Part shown: positions 51,210-61,921 of the stretch, piece after piece
Numbering within the stretch: the first letter of the stretch is position 1
Layout of the letters: every line of letters begins with the position of its first letter
Assembly: GCA_016720115.1 (NCBI GenBank)
Contig: JADJXT010000002.1
Coordinates: 1-64,000, forward strand
Direction of reading: 5' to 3'
Length of the DNA stretch: 64,000 bases
Source of the DNA: Sphingomonadales bacterium
Lineage (GTDB): Bacteria; Pseudomonadota; Alphaproteobacteria; Sphingomonadales; Sphingomonadaceae
The notes under the pieces: model-generated
What the model was told of the DNA's origin: nothing
The model's input: only the letters and a program-made list of their open reading frames with translations
The model's database searches: none
Made by a program: the position numbers and the translations under genes

Positions 51210-52616
51210 TCAGCCGATGCGATAGGGCACCACGCTGCGCCGGTCGGGATCGACGATGATTTCGCGGTCGCTGGGGGGGAAGGCGCGCTGGTCGCAATCG
51301 GGGCGGGGGCAGAGGCGGCAACTGATGCCGATCCGCGTTGCGTTGCGCCCTGTCAGGTCCAGCCCGTCGGCATAGATGAATTCGCGCGCATGATCGGTTT
51401 CACAGCCAAGCGCGACGGCATAACGGCGTGGCGAGCGGTCATAGCTGCCGGATGGCTTGACCAAACCCTTGGCCATCGAGACATAGCGCACCCCATCGGG
51501 CGTTTCCGCAAGCTGGACAAGGATGCGGTCGGGGATGGCGACGGCTTCGTGCACGATCCATAACGGGCAGGCGCCGCCGAAACGGGCAAATTGCAGCCGG
51601 GTGGCCGAATGCCGCTTGGTGATGTTGCCGGCCATGTCGACGCGGCAGAAAAAGAAGGGCACGCCGCGCGCATTGGGGCGCTGCAGCGTCGACAGCCGGT
51701 GGCAGGCCTGTTCGAAACTGACGTTGAATGCCTGACAAAGCCGATCGATATCGTGACGCATCGCCCGCGCTTCCTCCCGGAACCGGCGATAGGGCATCAG
51801 GATTGCTCCTGCCGCATAGTTGGCGAGGCCGACCGAGAGCAATTGCCGCGATGCGGGTGTCCGCAATCTGGCACCCTCTACCACCTCGCTGATTTCATCG
51901 CGCAGCGCGATTGCGGCCAATTGATGCGCCAGCTGAAAACGGCGGCTTTCGGCAGGCTGGCTCTGGTCGATCACCAGATGGCCCATTTGCGGATCGAAAT
52001 CACGCAGGCCCGCATTGTGCGAATAGAGCAGCGAGATTGACAGCGCGTTGCGCAGGTAGAGTTCGAGCCCCTCGATAGCGGGCGTCAGTTGTGCACCGCG
52101 CAGTTTGTCGCCCAGCGTTTCGGCAGCGCGATCAAGAACATCGACATAATTGCCTGCATTGTGAAACCAGTCGCGCACTTCCTCCCAGGGCAGACGCGAG
52201 CCGCCGGCATTGTCACTCGACAGCGCTTCATCGACGATCTGCAGCCGTTGCCCGGCATGGAGATAGGCCTGATGGAGCGCGACAAACTGGTCGGCAAGCG
52301 CAGGCTGTTGCTCGGATATGCGCGCCAGTTGCTCGGCTGAAAGCGGATTGGGAAACAACGGATCGGCGGCAGCCTCGCGTAAAGCGGCAAAGCGGCGGGT
52401 TGCTGCATCCTCCTCATCCACATCCCAGTCGAGCGGAAAATCGCGGGCCAGCACCTCAAGCAGGGCAGGGGTGAGCGGGCGATCATCATGCTCGATCTGC
52501 GAGAGGTACGAGACAGAGATACCCAACCGCTCGGCCATCTCCGCCTGCCGCAGCCCCGCGCCCGCGCGAAGCGCCTTCAACTTCTCCCCTGCAAAAATGC
52601 GACGTTTGGCTGCCAT
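51210..52616 (-). CDS. pccR: short-chain fatty acyl-CoA regulator (ScfR/PccR-like)
   Basis: 468 residues from ATG 52616 behind GGGGAGG. N-terminal XRE-type HTH (LRQAEMAERLGISVSYLSQIEH, about 20-45), a middle ImmA/IrrE-like region (QLAHQLAAIALRDE, with no HExxH, so probably not proteolytic), and a C-terminal domain with the cysteine cluster CRLCPRPDCDQRAF. In Rhodobacter, PccR of this family senses propionyl-CoA and controls pccB; here the gene is divergent from pccB with TTTGCAA-type sites in between. This is the expected specific regulator of the downstream cluster. Confidence 0.88.
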   Translation of the reverse strand: MAAKRRIFAGEKLKALRAGAGLRQAEMAERLGISVSYLSQIEHDDRPLTPALLEVLARDFPLDWDVDEEDAATRRFAALREAAADPLFPNPLSAEQLARISEQQPALADQFVALHQAYLHAGQRLQIVDEALSSDNAGGSRLPWEEVRDWFHNAGNYVDVLDRAAETLGDKLRGAQLTPAIEGLELYLRNALSISLLYSHNAGLRDFDPQMGHLVIDQSQPAESRRFQLAHQLAAIALRDEISEVVEGARLRTPASRQLLSVGLANYAAGAILMPYRRFREEARAMRHDIDRLCQAFNVSFEQACHRLSTLQRPNARGVPFFFCRVDMAGNITKRHSATRLQFARFGGACPLWIVHEAVAIPDRILVQLAETPDGVRYVSMAKGLVKPSGSYDRSPRRYAVALGCETDHAREFIYADGLDLTGRNATRIGISCRLCPRPDCDQRAFPPSDREIIVDPDRRSVVPYRIG

Positions 52617-52640
52617 ACTGCCTCCCCATCTTCGGGCCTT

Positions 52641-52682
52641 CGGTGCTTCGGGTGACATAAATCTGGTTCACCCGAAGCACCG
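52641..52682. repeat. 15 bp perfect inverted repeat upstream of pccR
   Basis: CGGTGCTTCGGGTGA (52641-52655) and its exact inverse (52668-52682) with a 12-base loop, starting 25 bp upstream of the regulator start codon. It could be an mRNA hairpin in the pccR leader or an operator. Confidence 0.75.
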
Positions 52683-52724
52683 AAGAACCGAAGAAATGAC
52701 GATAAACGCTTCCGCGTTGGATAG

Positions 52725-52755
52725 TTTGCAAAGTTGAAGTTTGCAACTTTGCAAT
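52725..52755. promoter_or_regulatory. PccR-type operator cluster
   Basis: Three half sites, TTTGCAAA (52725), TTTGCAAC (52740) and TTTGCAAT (52748), lie in the pccR-pccB spacer, 67 bp upstream of the pccB start. The reported Rhodobacter PccR motif is two TTTGCAAA blocks separated by four bases; here the spacing is 7 and 0, so binding details may differ. Confidence 0.7.
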
Positions 52756-52821
52756 TTCACATTGGACAAGCCGCCCAAAATCGGGTTGTGCAATGGCTTT
52801 GCTGAATTTTCGGGGGAATCC

Positions 52822-54354
52822 ATGTCTGCAAATGTCGCTGAAATGGAAAAGCGCCGCGCTCAAGCCATGCTGGGCGGCGGGCAGAAGCGTATCGATGCGC
52901 AGCACGCCAAAGGCCGCCTGACGGCGCGCGAGCGGCTTTTGATCCTGCTCGATGAAGGCAGCTTTGAAGAGATCGACATGTATGTCGAACATAACTGCAC
53001 CGATTTCGGCATGGAGGAGCAGAAGATACCCGGCGATGGCGTGGTCACCGGCAGCGGCACGATCAATGGCCGTCTTGTCTATGTCTTCAGCCAGGATTTC
53101 ACCGTGTTCGGCGGCTCGCTCTCCGAACGCTTCGCGCAGAAAATGTGCAAGGTGATGGACATGGCGATGAAGGTGGGTGCACCCGTCATTGGCCTAAACG
53201 ACAGCGGCGGCGCGCGCATTCAGGAAGGCGTGGCTTCGCTCGGCGGTTATGCCGAGGTGTTCCAGCGCAATACGCTCGCCTCGGGCGTGATCCCGCAGAT
53301 CAGCCTCATCATGGGCCCTTGCGCGGGCGGTGCGGTTTACAGCCCGGCGATGACCGACTTCATCTTCATGGTGAAGGATTCAAGCTACATGTTCGTCACC
53401 GGCCCCGATGTGGTGAAGACAGTGACCAACGAAGTGGTGACGCAGGAGGAACTGGGCGGCGCAACCACGCACACCACCAAATCGGGCGTCGCCGACAATG
53501 CTTTCGAAAACGATATCGAGGCGCTGCTCGCGGTGCGCGATTTCTTCGATTATCTGCCCGAGAATAACCGCAGCGGTGTTCCCGAGCGGCCAACCAACGA
53601 TCCGTGGGACCGCGTCGAAAACAGCCTCGACACGCTGATCCCGCCCAACGCGAACCAGCCTTATGACATGAAGGAACTGATCGCCAAAGTCGTCGATGAA
53701 GGCGAATTTTTTGAGGTGCAGCCGGGCCATGCGGGCAATATCGTGATCGGCTTCGGTCGCGTCGAAGGCCGCACTGTGGGTATTGTCGCCAACCAGCCAA
53801 TGGTGCTGGCAGGCGTCCTCGATATCAACAGCAGCCGCAAGGCAGGCCGCTTCGTCCGCTTCTGCGATGCCTTTGAAATCCCGATCATCACCTTTGTCGA
53901 CGTCCCCGGCTTTCTGCCCGGCACCGCGCAGGAATATAACGGCATCATCAAGCATGGCGCAAAGCTACTCTTCGCCTATGCCGAGGCGACCGTGCCCAAA
54001 ATCACCGTCATCACCCGCAAGGCCTATGGCGGTGCCTATGACGTGATGGCGTCAAAGCATCTGCGCGGCGATTTGAACTATGCCTGGCCCACCGCCGAAA
54101 TCGCGGTGATGGGCGCAAAGGGTGCGGTGGAAATCATCTTCCGCAGCGACATTGGCGACCCCGAAAAAATTGCCGAGCGCACAAAGGAATATGAAGACCG
54201 CTTCGCCAACCCCTTCGTTGCGGCAAGCAAGGGTTTTATCGACGAGGTAATCCACCCGCATTCCACGCGGCGACGGATCGCGCTGGGCCTCCGCAAACTG
54301 CGGAACAAGGCGTTGGAGAACCCTTGGAAGAAGCATGACAATATTCCGTTGTGA
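52822..54354 (+). CDS. pccB: propionyl-CoA carboxylase beta subunit
   Basis: 510 residues from ATG 52822 (GGGGGAAT upstream). Carboxyltransferase fold with two crotonase-like halves: GLNDSGGARIQEGVASLGGYAEVF and IMGPCAGGAVYSPAMTDFIFMV in the first, FVDVPGFLPGTAQEY and AYGGAYDVMASKHL in the second. Transfers carboxyl from biotin to propionyl-CoA, giving (S)-methylmalonyl-CoA with PccA encoded at 61921-63927. First gene of the propionate cluster, behind the PccR-type sites. Confidence 0.96.
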   Translation: MSANVAEMEKRRAQAMLGGGQKRIDAQHAKGRLTARERLLILLDEGSFEEIDMYVEHNCTDFGMEEQKIPGDGVVTGSGTINGRLVYVFSQDFTVFGGSLSERFAQKMCKVMDMAMKVGAPVIGLNDSGGARIQEGVASLGGYAEVFQRNTLASGVIPQISLIMGPCAGGAVYSPAMTDFIFMVKDSSYMFVTGPDVVKTVTNEVVTQEELGGATTHTTKSGVADNAFENDIEALLAVRDFFDYLPENNRSGVPERPTNDPWDRVENSLDTLIPPNANQPYDMKELIAKVVDEGEFFEVQPGHAGNIVIGFGRVEGRTVGIVANQPMVLAGVLDINSSRKAGRFVRFCDAFEIPIITFVDVPGFLPGTAQEYNGIIKHGAKLLFAYAEATVPKITVITRKAYGGAYDVMASKHLRGDLNYAWPTAEIAVMGAKGAVEIIFRSDIGDPEKIAERTKEYEDRFANPFVAASKGFIDEVIHPHSTRRRIALGLRKLRNKALENPWKKHDNIPL

Positions 54355-54438
54355 TCATTATCGAAGGCAATCGGTATTGCGCAAGATTCGCTTTTTGCGT
54401 TCAGCAATTTCAGTCATGATCGCGAGGAATTCCCTACC

Positions 54439-55758
54439 ATGACAGCCGAGATTACGTGGATAAACCACGCCGGTTTCGAACTGACGGCCGGTGGATTGAA
54501 AATCGTGCATGATCCGTGGTTGGTCGGCACTGCATTTGACAACGGCTGGAGCCTTCTTTCAAAAACCGTGTTCAATGCGGACGATTTCGCTGACGTCGAT
54601 TATATTTGGTTCAGTCACGAGCATCCTGATCATTTCTCCGTGCCGTCGATCAAATCCATTCCCCAAGAGTATCGGGGAAAAATAACCGTTTTATTTCAAG
54701 AAACGAAAGACAAGCGCGTTGTCAAATTTTGCGAAAAGGCAGGCTTTCGAGTCCTGGAGCTGAAAAATGGTGTGCGGACTAATCTGAATGATCAGGTGGC
54801 CGTCACATGTGGAGCGGTGCTGGGACGGGATTCATGGCTATTCACCGAAACACCAGATGCGACGATATTCAATGCAAATGATTGTGTTGGCGTCAACTGG
54901 GAAGCGGTGGCTGCAGAATTGCCTCGTGACGTCGATGTTTTGATGACGCAGTTTTCGTTTGCGAATTGGGTCGGAAACCCGGGCGACCATGATCGGATGC
55001 GACAGGCGGCCGAAGAAAAGCTGCACGCAATGCAAGCCCAGATCGACGTGTTCAAGCCGCATATTGTCATGCCTTTTGCAAGCTATGTCTGGTTCTCTCA
55101 TGAGAAGAATTTTCACATGAATGAACATGCAAACAAGATTGGGATGGTTGCCGAGAAAATCGGGCAACATGTGGACGTCGTGATATTATATCCGGGAGAT
55201 CGCTATAAAGTCGGCGAGCCGAACGACAATTCGACAGCGATCGCGCGGTACGAGGCCGACGGCGCGCAACATCAAGCACCGCTCAGAACTGAAGAGGCAT
55301 CGATAGTGGTTGCCGATCTTATCGCGCTTTCCCAGAAAGAGCAAAAGCGGATACGGAAAGAGAATTGGATGTGGGCGCTGACCCCGTTGAAATCAACGAG
55401 GCTGTTTGAGCCGATTTCAATATATCTGGATGACCTTGGAGAGGGTATCAGCTATTCGATGTTTGGCGGCATTTTATCAACCGGATTGCGTGTCGACGAG
55501 TGCGACATGTCATGCAGCTCGGCCAGCTTTGCCGGGATGCTTCGCAATGGATATGGTTACAGCACGCTGATGATCAACGCGCGATATGTCGAATTGCGAC
55601 CTGGCGTCGCCGATCGGTTGAGCCGCCACTTCGCAATTGCTGCACGTAATGAAGAGGGAGATTACATTCCCGGACTACTGCTGCGTCGCGACTATGTGAT
55701 TTTTCAGCTCCGTCGCTTGTTTGGTCTCGCAAACTACAGCACCGGCGTCACCAAATAG
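54439..55758 (+). CDS. metallo-beta-lactamase-fold hydrolase, UlaG-like
   Basis: 439 residues. Begins with the MBL pattern TWINHAGFELTAGGLKIVHDPWLVGTAF and has the metal motif FSHEHPDHFS (HxHxDH). Further histidines (WFSHEKNFHMNEHANK) could complete the site. The layout recalls UlaG and the C-terminal part of CMP-sialic-acid hydroxylase-like proteins; the substrate is unknown. GC is visibly lower than in the flanking pcc genes, and the next gene, a methyltransferase, shares this, so the two probably arrived together, splitting the pcc cluster. Confidence 0.75.
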   Translation: MTAEITWINHAGFELTAGGLKIVHDPWLVGTAFDNGWSLLSKTVFNADDFADVDYIWFSHEHPDHFSVPSIKSIPQEYRGKITVLFQETKDKRVVKFCEKAGFRVLELKNGVRTNLNDQVAVTCGAVLGRDSWLFTETPDATIFNANDCVGVNWEAVAAELPRDVDVLMTQFSFANWVGNPGDHDRMRQAAEEKLHAMQAQIDVFKPHIVMPFASYVWFSHEKNFHMNEHANKIGMVAEKIGQHVDVVILYPGDRYKVGEPNDNSTAIARYEADGAQHQAPLRTEEASIVVADLIALSQKEQKRIRKENWMWALTPLKSTRLFEPISIYLDDLGEGISYSMFGGILSTGLRVDECDMSCSSASFAGMLRNGYGYSTLMINARYVELRPGVADRLSRHFAIAARNEEGDYIPGLLLRRDYVIFQLRRLFGLANYSTGVTK

Positions 55759-55767
55759 GAGATTGTG

Positions 55768-56430
55768 ATGAGTAAACGAGCGCTTTCGGCAAAGTTGATT
55801 TCAAAGCCGGTCGATACTTTTGAGATGATCAATTACTCCGCGCGTTTCCAGCAGGAGATCGAAGGCTTTTTCGGCGATGTTCCGGTCTATGGCGACAGAT
55901 ACCCGCTCCATGAACATGTCGCCAAGATTTGCGGAAATGACCCGATAACCTATCTGGAATTTGGCGTTTGGCGCGGCGAGACGTTTAACAGGTGGCTTAA
56001 ACTGAATCGGCATCCCGACAGCCGTTTCTACGGCTTCGATTCATTCGAGGGTTTGCCGGAAGACTGGGAGAAAGGCCAATCGAAAGGAACATTTTCGATG
56101 GCAGGTCAGGCACCGGACAACAGCGATCCCAGGGGGCAATTTGTCAAAGGATGGTTTCAGGATACGCTGTACAGTTTTCTGGAAAAAACTGAACTCCGTA
56201 ACCAGATAGTCGTTCACATTGATTGCGATCTCTATTCTTCAACATTGTTTGTGTTGGCAGCATTGGACCGTCATTTGCCTGCCGGTACGCTATTCATTTT
56301 CGATGATTTCTTCTCAATGCGGCACGAATTTGCAGCGTGGCTAGATTATCGCCGTTCGTTCAATCGGGAGTGGGAGCCGATCGCGATCGTCGCCGAGGGT
56401 ATTCAGTCAGCAGTTCGCATGAAAGCGTAA
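55768..56430 (+). CDS. TylF/MycF-like SAM-dependent O-methyltransferase
   Basis: 220 residues from ATG 55768 (AGGAG six bases ahead). SAM-binding region YLEFGVWRGETFNRW, acidic loop FYGFDSFEGLPEDW, and the metal-binding aspartates in HIDCDLYSSTLFVL and LFIFDDFF, as in the macrocin O-methyltransferase family that acts on sugars. Nine bases after the MBL-fold gene and four before the epimerase gene. A role in modifying a surface or secreted sugar together with the MBL protein is an inference. Confidence 0.8.
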   Translation: MSKRALSAKLISKPVDTFEMINYSARFQQEIEGFFGDVPVYGDRYPLHEHVAKICGNDPITYLEFGVWRGETFNRWLKLNRHPDSRFYGFDSFEGLPEDWEKGQSKGTFSMAGQAPDNSDPRGQFVKGWFQDTLYSFLEKTELRNQIVVHIDCDLYSSTLFVLAALDRHLPAGTLFIFDDFFSMRHEFAAWLDYRRSFNREWEPIAIVAEGIQSAVRMKA

Positions 56431-56434
56431 ATCG

Positions 56435-56875
56435 ATGAAACTAGGTCGTCTCAACCACATCGGCGTCGCAACGCCCTCCATCGCAGACAGCATTGTTTTT
56501 TATCGCGATGTGATGGGTGCGACGAAAATTCATGAGCCGTTCGACCTGCCCGATCAGGGGGTGAAGGTGTGCTTTGTCGATACGCCTGCCGCCGACGGTG
56601 CGCTCAACGGCACGCAGATCGAACTGATCGAGCCGCTGCCGGGGAATACCAGCATAGCGGGCTTCCTTGAGAAAAACCCGCAAGGCGGGCAGCACCATAT
56701 GTGTTACGAGGTGCCCGATATCCACGCCGCCAAGGCCGAGTTCGAGGCGATGGGCAAGCGTGTGCTGGGTGAGCCTCGCATCGGTGCGCATGGCACGCTG
56801 ATCTTCTTCGTGCATCCGAGGGACATGGGCGGGGTGCTGACCGAAATTATGGAAACGCCGAAGGGGCAACACTGA
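56435..56875 (+). CDS. mce: methylmalonyl-CoA epimerase
   Basis: 146 residues. Vicinal-oxygen-chelate fold: metal ligands in LNHIGVATPS, GGQHHMCYEVPD and the glutamate of VLTEIMETPKG. Converts (S)- to (R)-methylmalonyl-CoA between PccAB and the mutase. Full family length, ATG four bases after the methyltransferase stop. Confidence 0.95.
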   Translation: MKLGRLNHIGVATPSIADSIVFYRDVMGATKIHEPFDLPDQGVKVCFVDTPAADGALNGTQIELIEPLPGNTSIAGFLEKNPQGGQHHMCYEVPDIHAAKAEFEAMGKRVLGEPRIGAHGTLIFFVHPRDMGGVLTEIMETPKGQH

Positions 56876-56890
56876 TTGTCACAAAACGCC

Positions 56891-57000
56891 GTCACCCTGA
56901 ACTTGTTTCACCTTCCGGTGACTGCGTTCCAGGGTCCATTTCTCCTGTCAGAGCAATGGGTGCGGCTGATGAATGGATGCTGAAACAAGTTCAGCATGAC
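56891..57000. repeat. palindromic intergenic repeat
   Basis: GTCACCCTGAACTTGTTTCA and its imperfect inverse (56981-57000) bracket about 70 bp, forming a long hairpin between mce and the enoyl-CoA hydratase gene; a typical sphingomonad intergenic repeat. Confidence 0.75.
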
Positions 57001-57023
57001 GAAATTGGAGGAGAGAATTAAAC

Positions 57024-57809
57024 ATGAGCTACGAAACCATCCTGACCGAACGCAAAGGCGATGTTCTGGTGATCACATTGAACCGCCCTGAACGGCTCAA
57101 CGCGGCATCGGTCCCGCTGGCGGAGGAACTGGGCGCTGCCTTTTACGATCTCGATGGTGCGCGCGCCGTGCTCATCACCGGGGCAGGCAAGGGCTTCTGT
57201 TCGGGCGCAGACCTTGCCGCGCGTGGCGAAGTGAGCCCCATCCAGCAAAAGGGCGGCAGCCACCGTGCGCTGCAGAATTACTACAACCCGCTGATCACTC
57301 AGATCCTGCGTTGTCCGGTGCCGGTGGTAACCGCGGTAAATGGTGCGGCTGCCGGTGTCGGCTGCTCGATTGCGCTCGCGGGCGATTTCGTGCTGGCCGC
57401 GAAAAGCGCTTATTTCCTGCAGGCCTTCGTCAATATCGGGCTGGTGCCTGACGGCGGCTCGACCTGGCTGCTCGCCCGCGCCATCGGCCGTGCGCGTGCC
57501 ACGCGCATGATGATGCTGGGCGAAAAGATCGGTGCAGAGCAGGCCGAGGATTGGGGCCTGATATACAAGGCGGTCGATGATGCGGCGCTGATGGATGAGG
57601 CGCTCGCATTGGCGACACGGCTGTCCGAAGGGCCCACGGTTTCCTATTCGACGATGAAGGCGAACATCCAGACCGCGCTCGACGGCAACCTGTCGCAGGT
57701 CCTACTTGCCGAGGCCGAAGGGCAACGGGTTGCGGGGGGCAGCGCCGATGCGATGGAAGGCGGCATCGCCTTCCTGCAAAAGCGCAAGCCCGAGTTCAAG
57801 GGGCGGTAA
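57024..57809 (+). CDS. enoyl-CoA hydratase/isomerase family protein
   Basis: 261 residues. Crotonase pattern: TLNRPERLNAAS, the oxyanion-hole segments ITGAGKGFCSGADLA and NGAAAGVGCSIALAGDFVLA, then FVNIGLVPDGGSTWLLAR. The acidic residue of GLVPD occupies the position of the second catalytic residue, as in the 2-(1,2-epoxy-1,2-dihydrophenyl)acetyl-CoA isomerase/PaaG-like subgroup, so isomerase rather than hydratase activity is possible. Located between epimerase and mutase; it may feed acyl-CoA catabolism ending in propionyl-CoA. Confidence 0.88.
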   Translation: MSYETILTERKGDVLVITLNRPERLNAASVPLAEELGAAFYDLDGARAVLITGAGKGFCSGADLAARGEVSPIQQKGGSHRALQNYYNPLITQILRCPVPVVTAVNGAAAGVGCSIALAGDFVLAAKSAYFLQAFVNIGLVPDGGSTWLLARAIGRARATRMMMLGEKIGAEQAEDWGLIYKAVDDAALMDEALALATRLSEGPTVSYSTMKANIQTALDGNLSQVLLAEAEGQRVAGGSADAMEGGIAFLQKRKPEFKGR

Positions 57810-57815
57810 CATATT

Positions 57816-57977
57816 CTCTCTCCCCTTGCGGGAGAGGGTTGCGAAGACTTGCAAGTTCGCTTGCTAGTCGAAGCTGGGTGAGGGGTTGCTGCGCCATCGA
57901 CAGGGCACACCCCCTCACCAACTCCAACTGGCCAGTGGACTGGCAAGTTTCCGTATCCTTTCCCGCGAGGGGAGAGG
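57816..57977. repeat. palindromic intergenic repeat
   Basis: CTCTCCCCTTGCGGGAGAGG at the left and a matching inverse near 57959-57977 enclose about 120 bp ahead of the mutase gene; one more REP-like sphingomonad repeat. Confidence 0.72.
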
Positions 57978-57992
57978 AATAAAGGTGCAAGA

Positions 57993-60115
<2,123 letters not shown>

Positions 60116-60119
<4 letters not shown>

Positions 60120-61222
60120 GTATCACATCCCCTGAGCCGTTCGCATCGAGCGAAGTCGAGATGCCGAGAGGTCGTACACAACCGAAGGGTGTCTCGACTT
60201 CGCTCGACACGAACGGGATCGTAAGAACCGACTGGACCCGCGAGGAAATCGCCGCGCTGTTCGACCTGCCCTTTGACGAACTGGTCTATCAGGCAGCCAC
60301 GGTGCACCGCGCGCATCATGCGGTGGGGCAGATCCAGCTTTGCACGCTGCTCAGTATCAAGACCGGGGGGTGCCCCGAGGATTGCGGCTATTGCAGCCAG
60401 TCGGTGAAAGCCGATAGCGGGGTTGAGGCGACAAAGCTGATGGAGGTGCAGCAGGTGCTGCAAAAGGCGGCGCAGGCCGCCGATGCCGGGTCAAAGCGCT
60501 TCTGCATGGGCGCCGCCTGGCGCAACCCCAAGGACCGCGACATGCCTGCGATTGTCGAGATCGTGAAATCGGTACGCGGCATGGGGATGGAAACCTGCAT
60601 GACGCTGGGGATGCTGACGCCCAGACAGGCGGGGATGCTGGCCGAGGCAGGGCTCGATTATTACAACCACAATATCGACACCTCGCCTGAGCGCTATGAA
60701 GAGATCATCACCACGCGCACGATGCAGGACCGGCTCGATACCCTCGACCATGTCCGCAAGGCGGGCATCAACGTGTGCAGCGGCGGGATTGTCGGCATGG
60801 GCGAAACCCGCGCCGACCGGGTAGGCTTCATCCACACACTGGCGACGCTGGAGCAGCATCCCGAAAGCGTGCCGGTGAACGCGCTGGTGCCGATCAGGGG
60901 CACGGTGCTGGGTGATATGCTCGCCGATACGCCGTTGGCCAAGATCGACGATATCGAATTTGTGCGCACCATCGCGGTTGCGCGCATCACGATGCCGATG
61001 AGCATGGTCCGCCTGAGCGCAGGCCGCGAGAGCATGAGCGAGGCGACACAGGCTTTATGCTTCATGGCGGGTGCGAACAGCATTTTCACTGGCGACAAGC
61101 TGCTGACCGCAGCGAATACGGGTGATGACAAGGATGCGGCGTTGATGGCGAAGCTGGGGCTGGTTCCCATGGCAGCGGAGGAGCCGCTGAGAGCATGCAA
61201 GGTAATGGAGACGGCGGAGTGA
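60116..61222 (+). CDS. bioB: biotin synthase, N-terminus derived from an intergenic repeat
   Basis: 368 residues from TTG 60116, coupled to the mutase stop with GGGGGAA ahead; the ATG at 60161 is the alternative start. Radical-SAM motif KTGGCPEDCGYCSQS, then CMGAAWRNPKDRDM, YNHNIDTSPE and the second-cluster ligands including VRLSAGRE. Inserts sulfur into dethiobiotin; biotin is the cofactor of PccAB, which explains the position. Conserved sequence begins only at RTDWTREEIAALF (about residue 38); what precedes it is a translated palindromic repeat. Confidence 0.95.
60137..60216. repeat. palindromic repeat inside the bioB 5' coding region
   Basis: TCGAGCGAAGTCGAGA near 60147 and its inverse TCTCGACTTCGCTCGA near 60192 form a hairpin common between genes in sphingomonads; here it lies within the bioB reading frame without a stop. 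Confidence 0.8.
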
Positions 61223-61368
61223 TGGGTGGCGTCATCCCCCCGCAGGATTATGATTTACTCCGCGACGCAGGCGTGCAGGGCATTTACGGGCCGGGGAGCA
61301 AAGTCGTGGAGTGCGCAGCCGACGTGCTGCGATTGCCTGCTCATAATATGCCGCCGGTAGAGGGATGA
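61222..61368 (+). pseudogene. duplicated 3' fragment of methylmalonyl-CoA mutase
   Basis: The 48-codon frame beginning MGGVIPPQDYDLLRDAGVQG matches the last codons of the mutase at 59970-60119 with about ten changes, ending HNMPPVEG instead of HNMPPVGEAA. The ATG overlaps the bioB stop. It is too short to be a B12 domain and is most likely a scar of a tandem duplication or of the insertion of bioB. Confidence 0.88.
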
Positions 61369-61372
61369 GGGT

Positions 61373-61921
61373 TTGAAAACTCTACTTCGACTGATCAAAG
61401 GAGGTAAGCCGCCCAAAATGAAGTTCGCTTCATTTGGCCGCGAGCGCGACCTTAGTATGATCGAAGAATATGTGGTGGATCCGGAATTGAAGGCGAGATA
61501 TCTAAAGCAGACCGCTGCGGCTCACGATCTCAATGAGGGAATCGTTACCGCGGATGCATTCATAGATGCAACCCGCGAGGCAGTATTGCAAAGTACGCAG
61601 ACAGGTAGAGACGCTCCCCTAATTTTGCTGGCCCGCGTAGCAAGATACTATCCTGAGTGCTTAGGGCTATGGGACGAGTTGGCGGAAAGCCAAGATTGGC
61701 AAAACCGATTCACCGTTGCCTGTCGCCTTTATGGGGCTGTTCCTGATGCGGTTTCTGATCGGCTGTTCAATCGCCTAAGAAATGATCGGAGCAAACGCGT
61801 TCGAGAAATTTCCATTTGTCGTTATGAAAACAGAGCGAATGAAAAAGGCGAGGTAGCTTTTGGAGTTTACGATTCTGCCCAGTTCGACGAACGGGTCAGG
61901 AAGGGGGAAGTGAAAATCTAA
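61373..61921 (+). CDS. hypothetical protein, 182 aa
   Basis: TTG start at 61373, or ATG at 61418 behind GGAGG with a long spacing. No family recognised. Soluble, mostly helical (LLARVARYYPECLGLWDELAESQDWQNRFTVACRLYG), with a pattern resembling a HEAT/TPR-like pair of helices, and lower GC than its neighbours. The stop overlaps the pccA start by one base, so it is co-transcribed. The lower GC and the adjacent mutase scar suggest an insertion at this point. Confidence 0.65.
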   Translation: MKTLLRLIKGGKPPKMKFASFGRERDLSMIEEYVVDPELKARYLKQTAAAHDLNEGIVTADAFIDATREAVLQSTQTGRDAPLILLARVARYYPECLGLWDELAESQDWQNRFTVACRLYGAVPDAVSDRLFNRLRNDRSKRVREISICRYENRANEKGEVAFGVYDSAQFDERVRKGEVKI

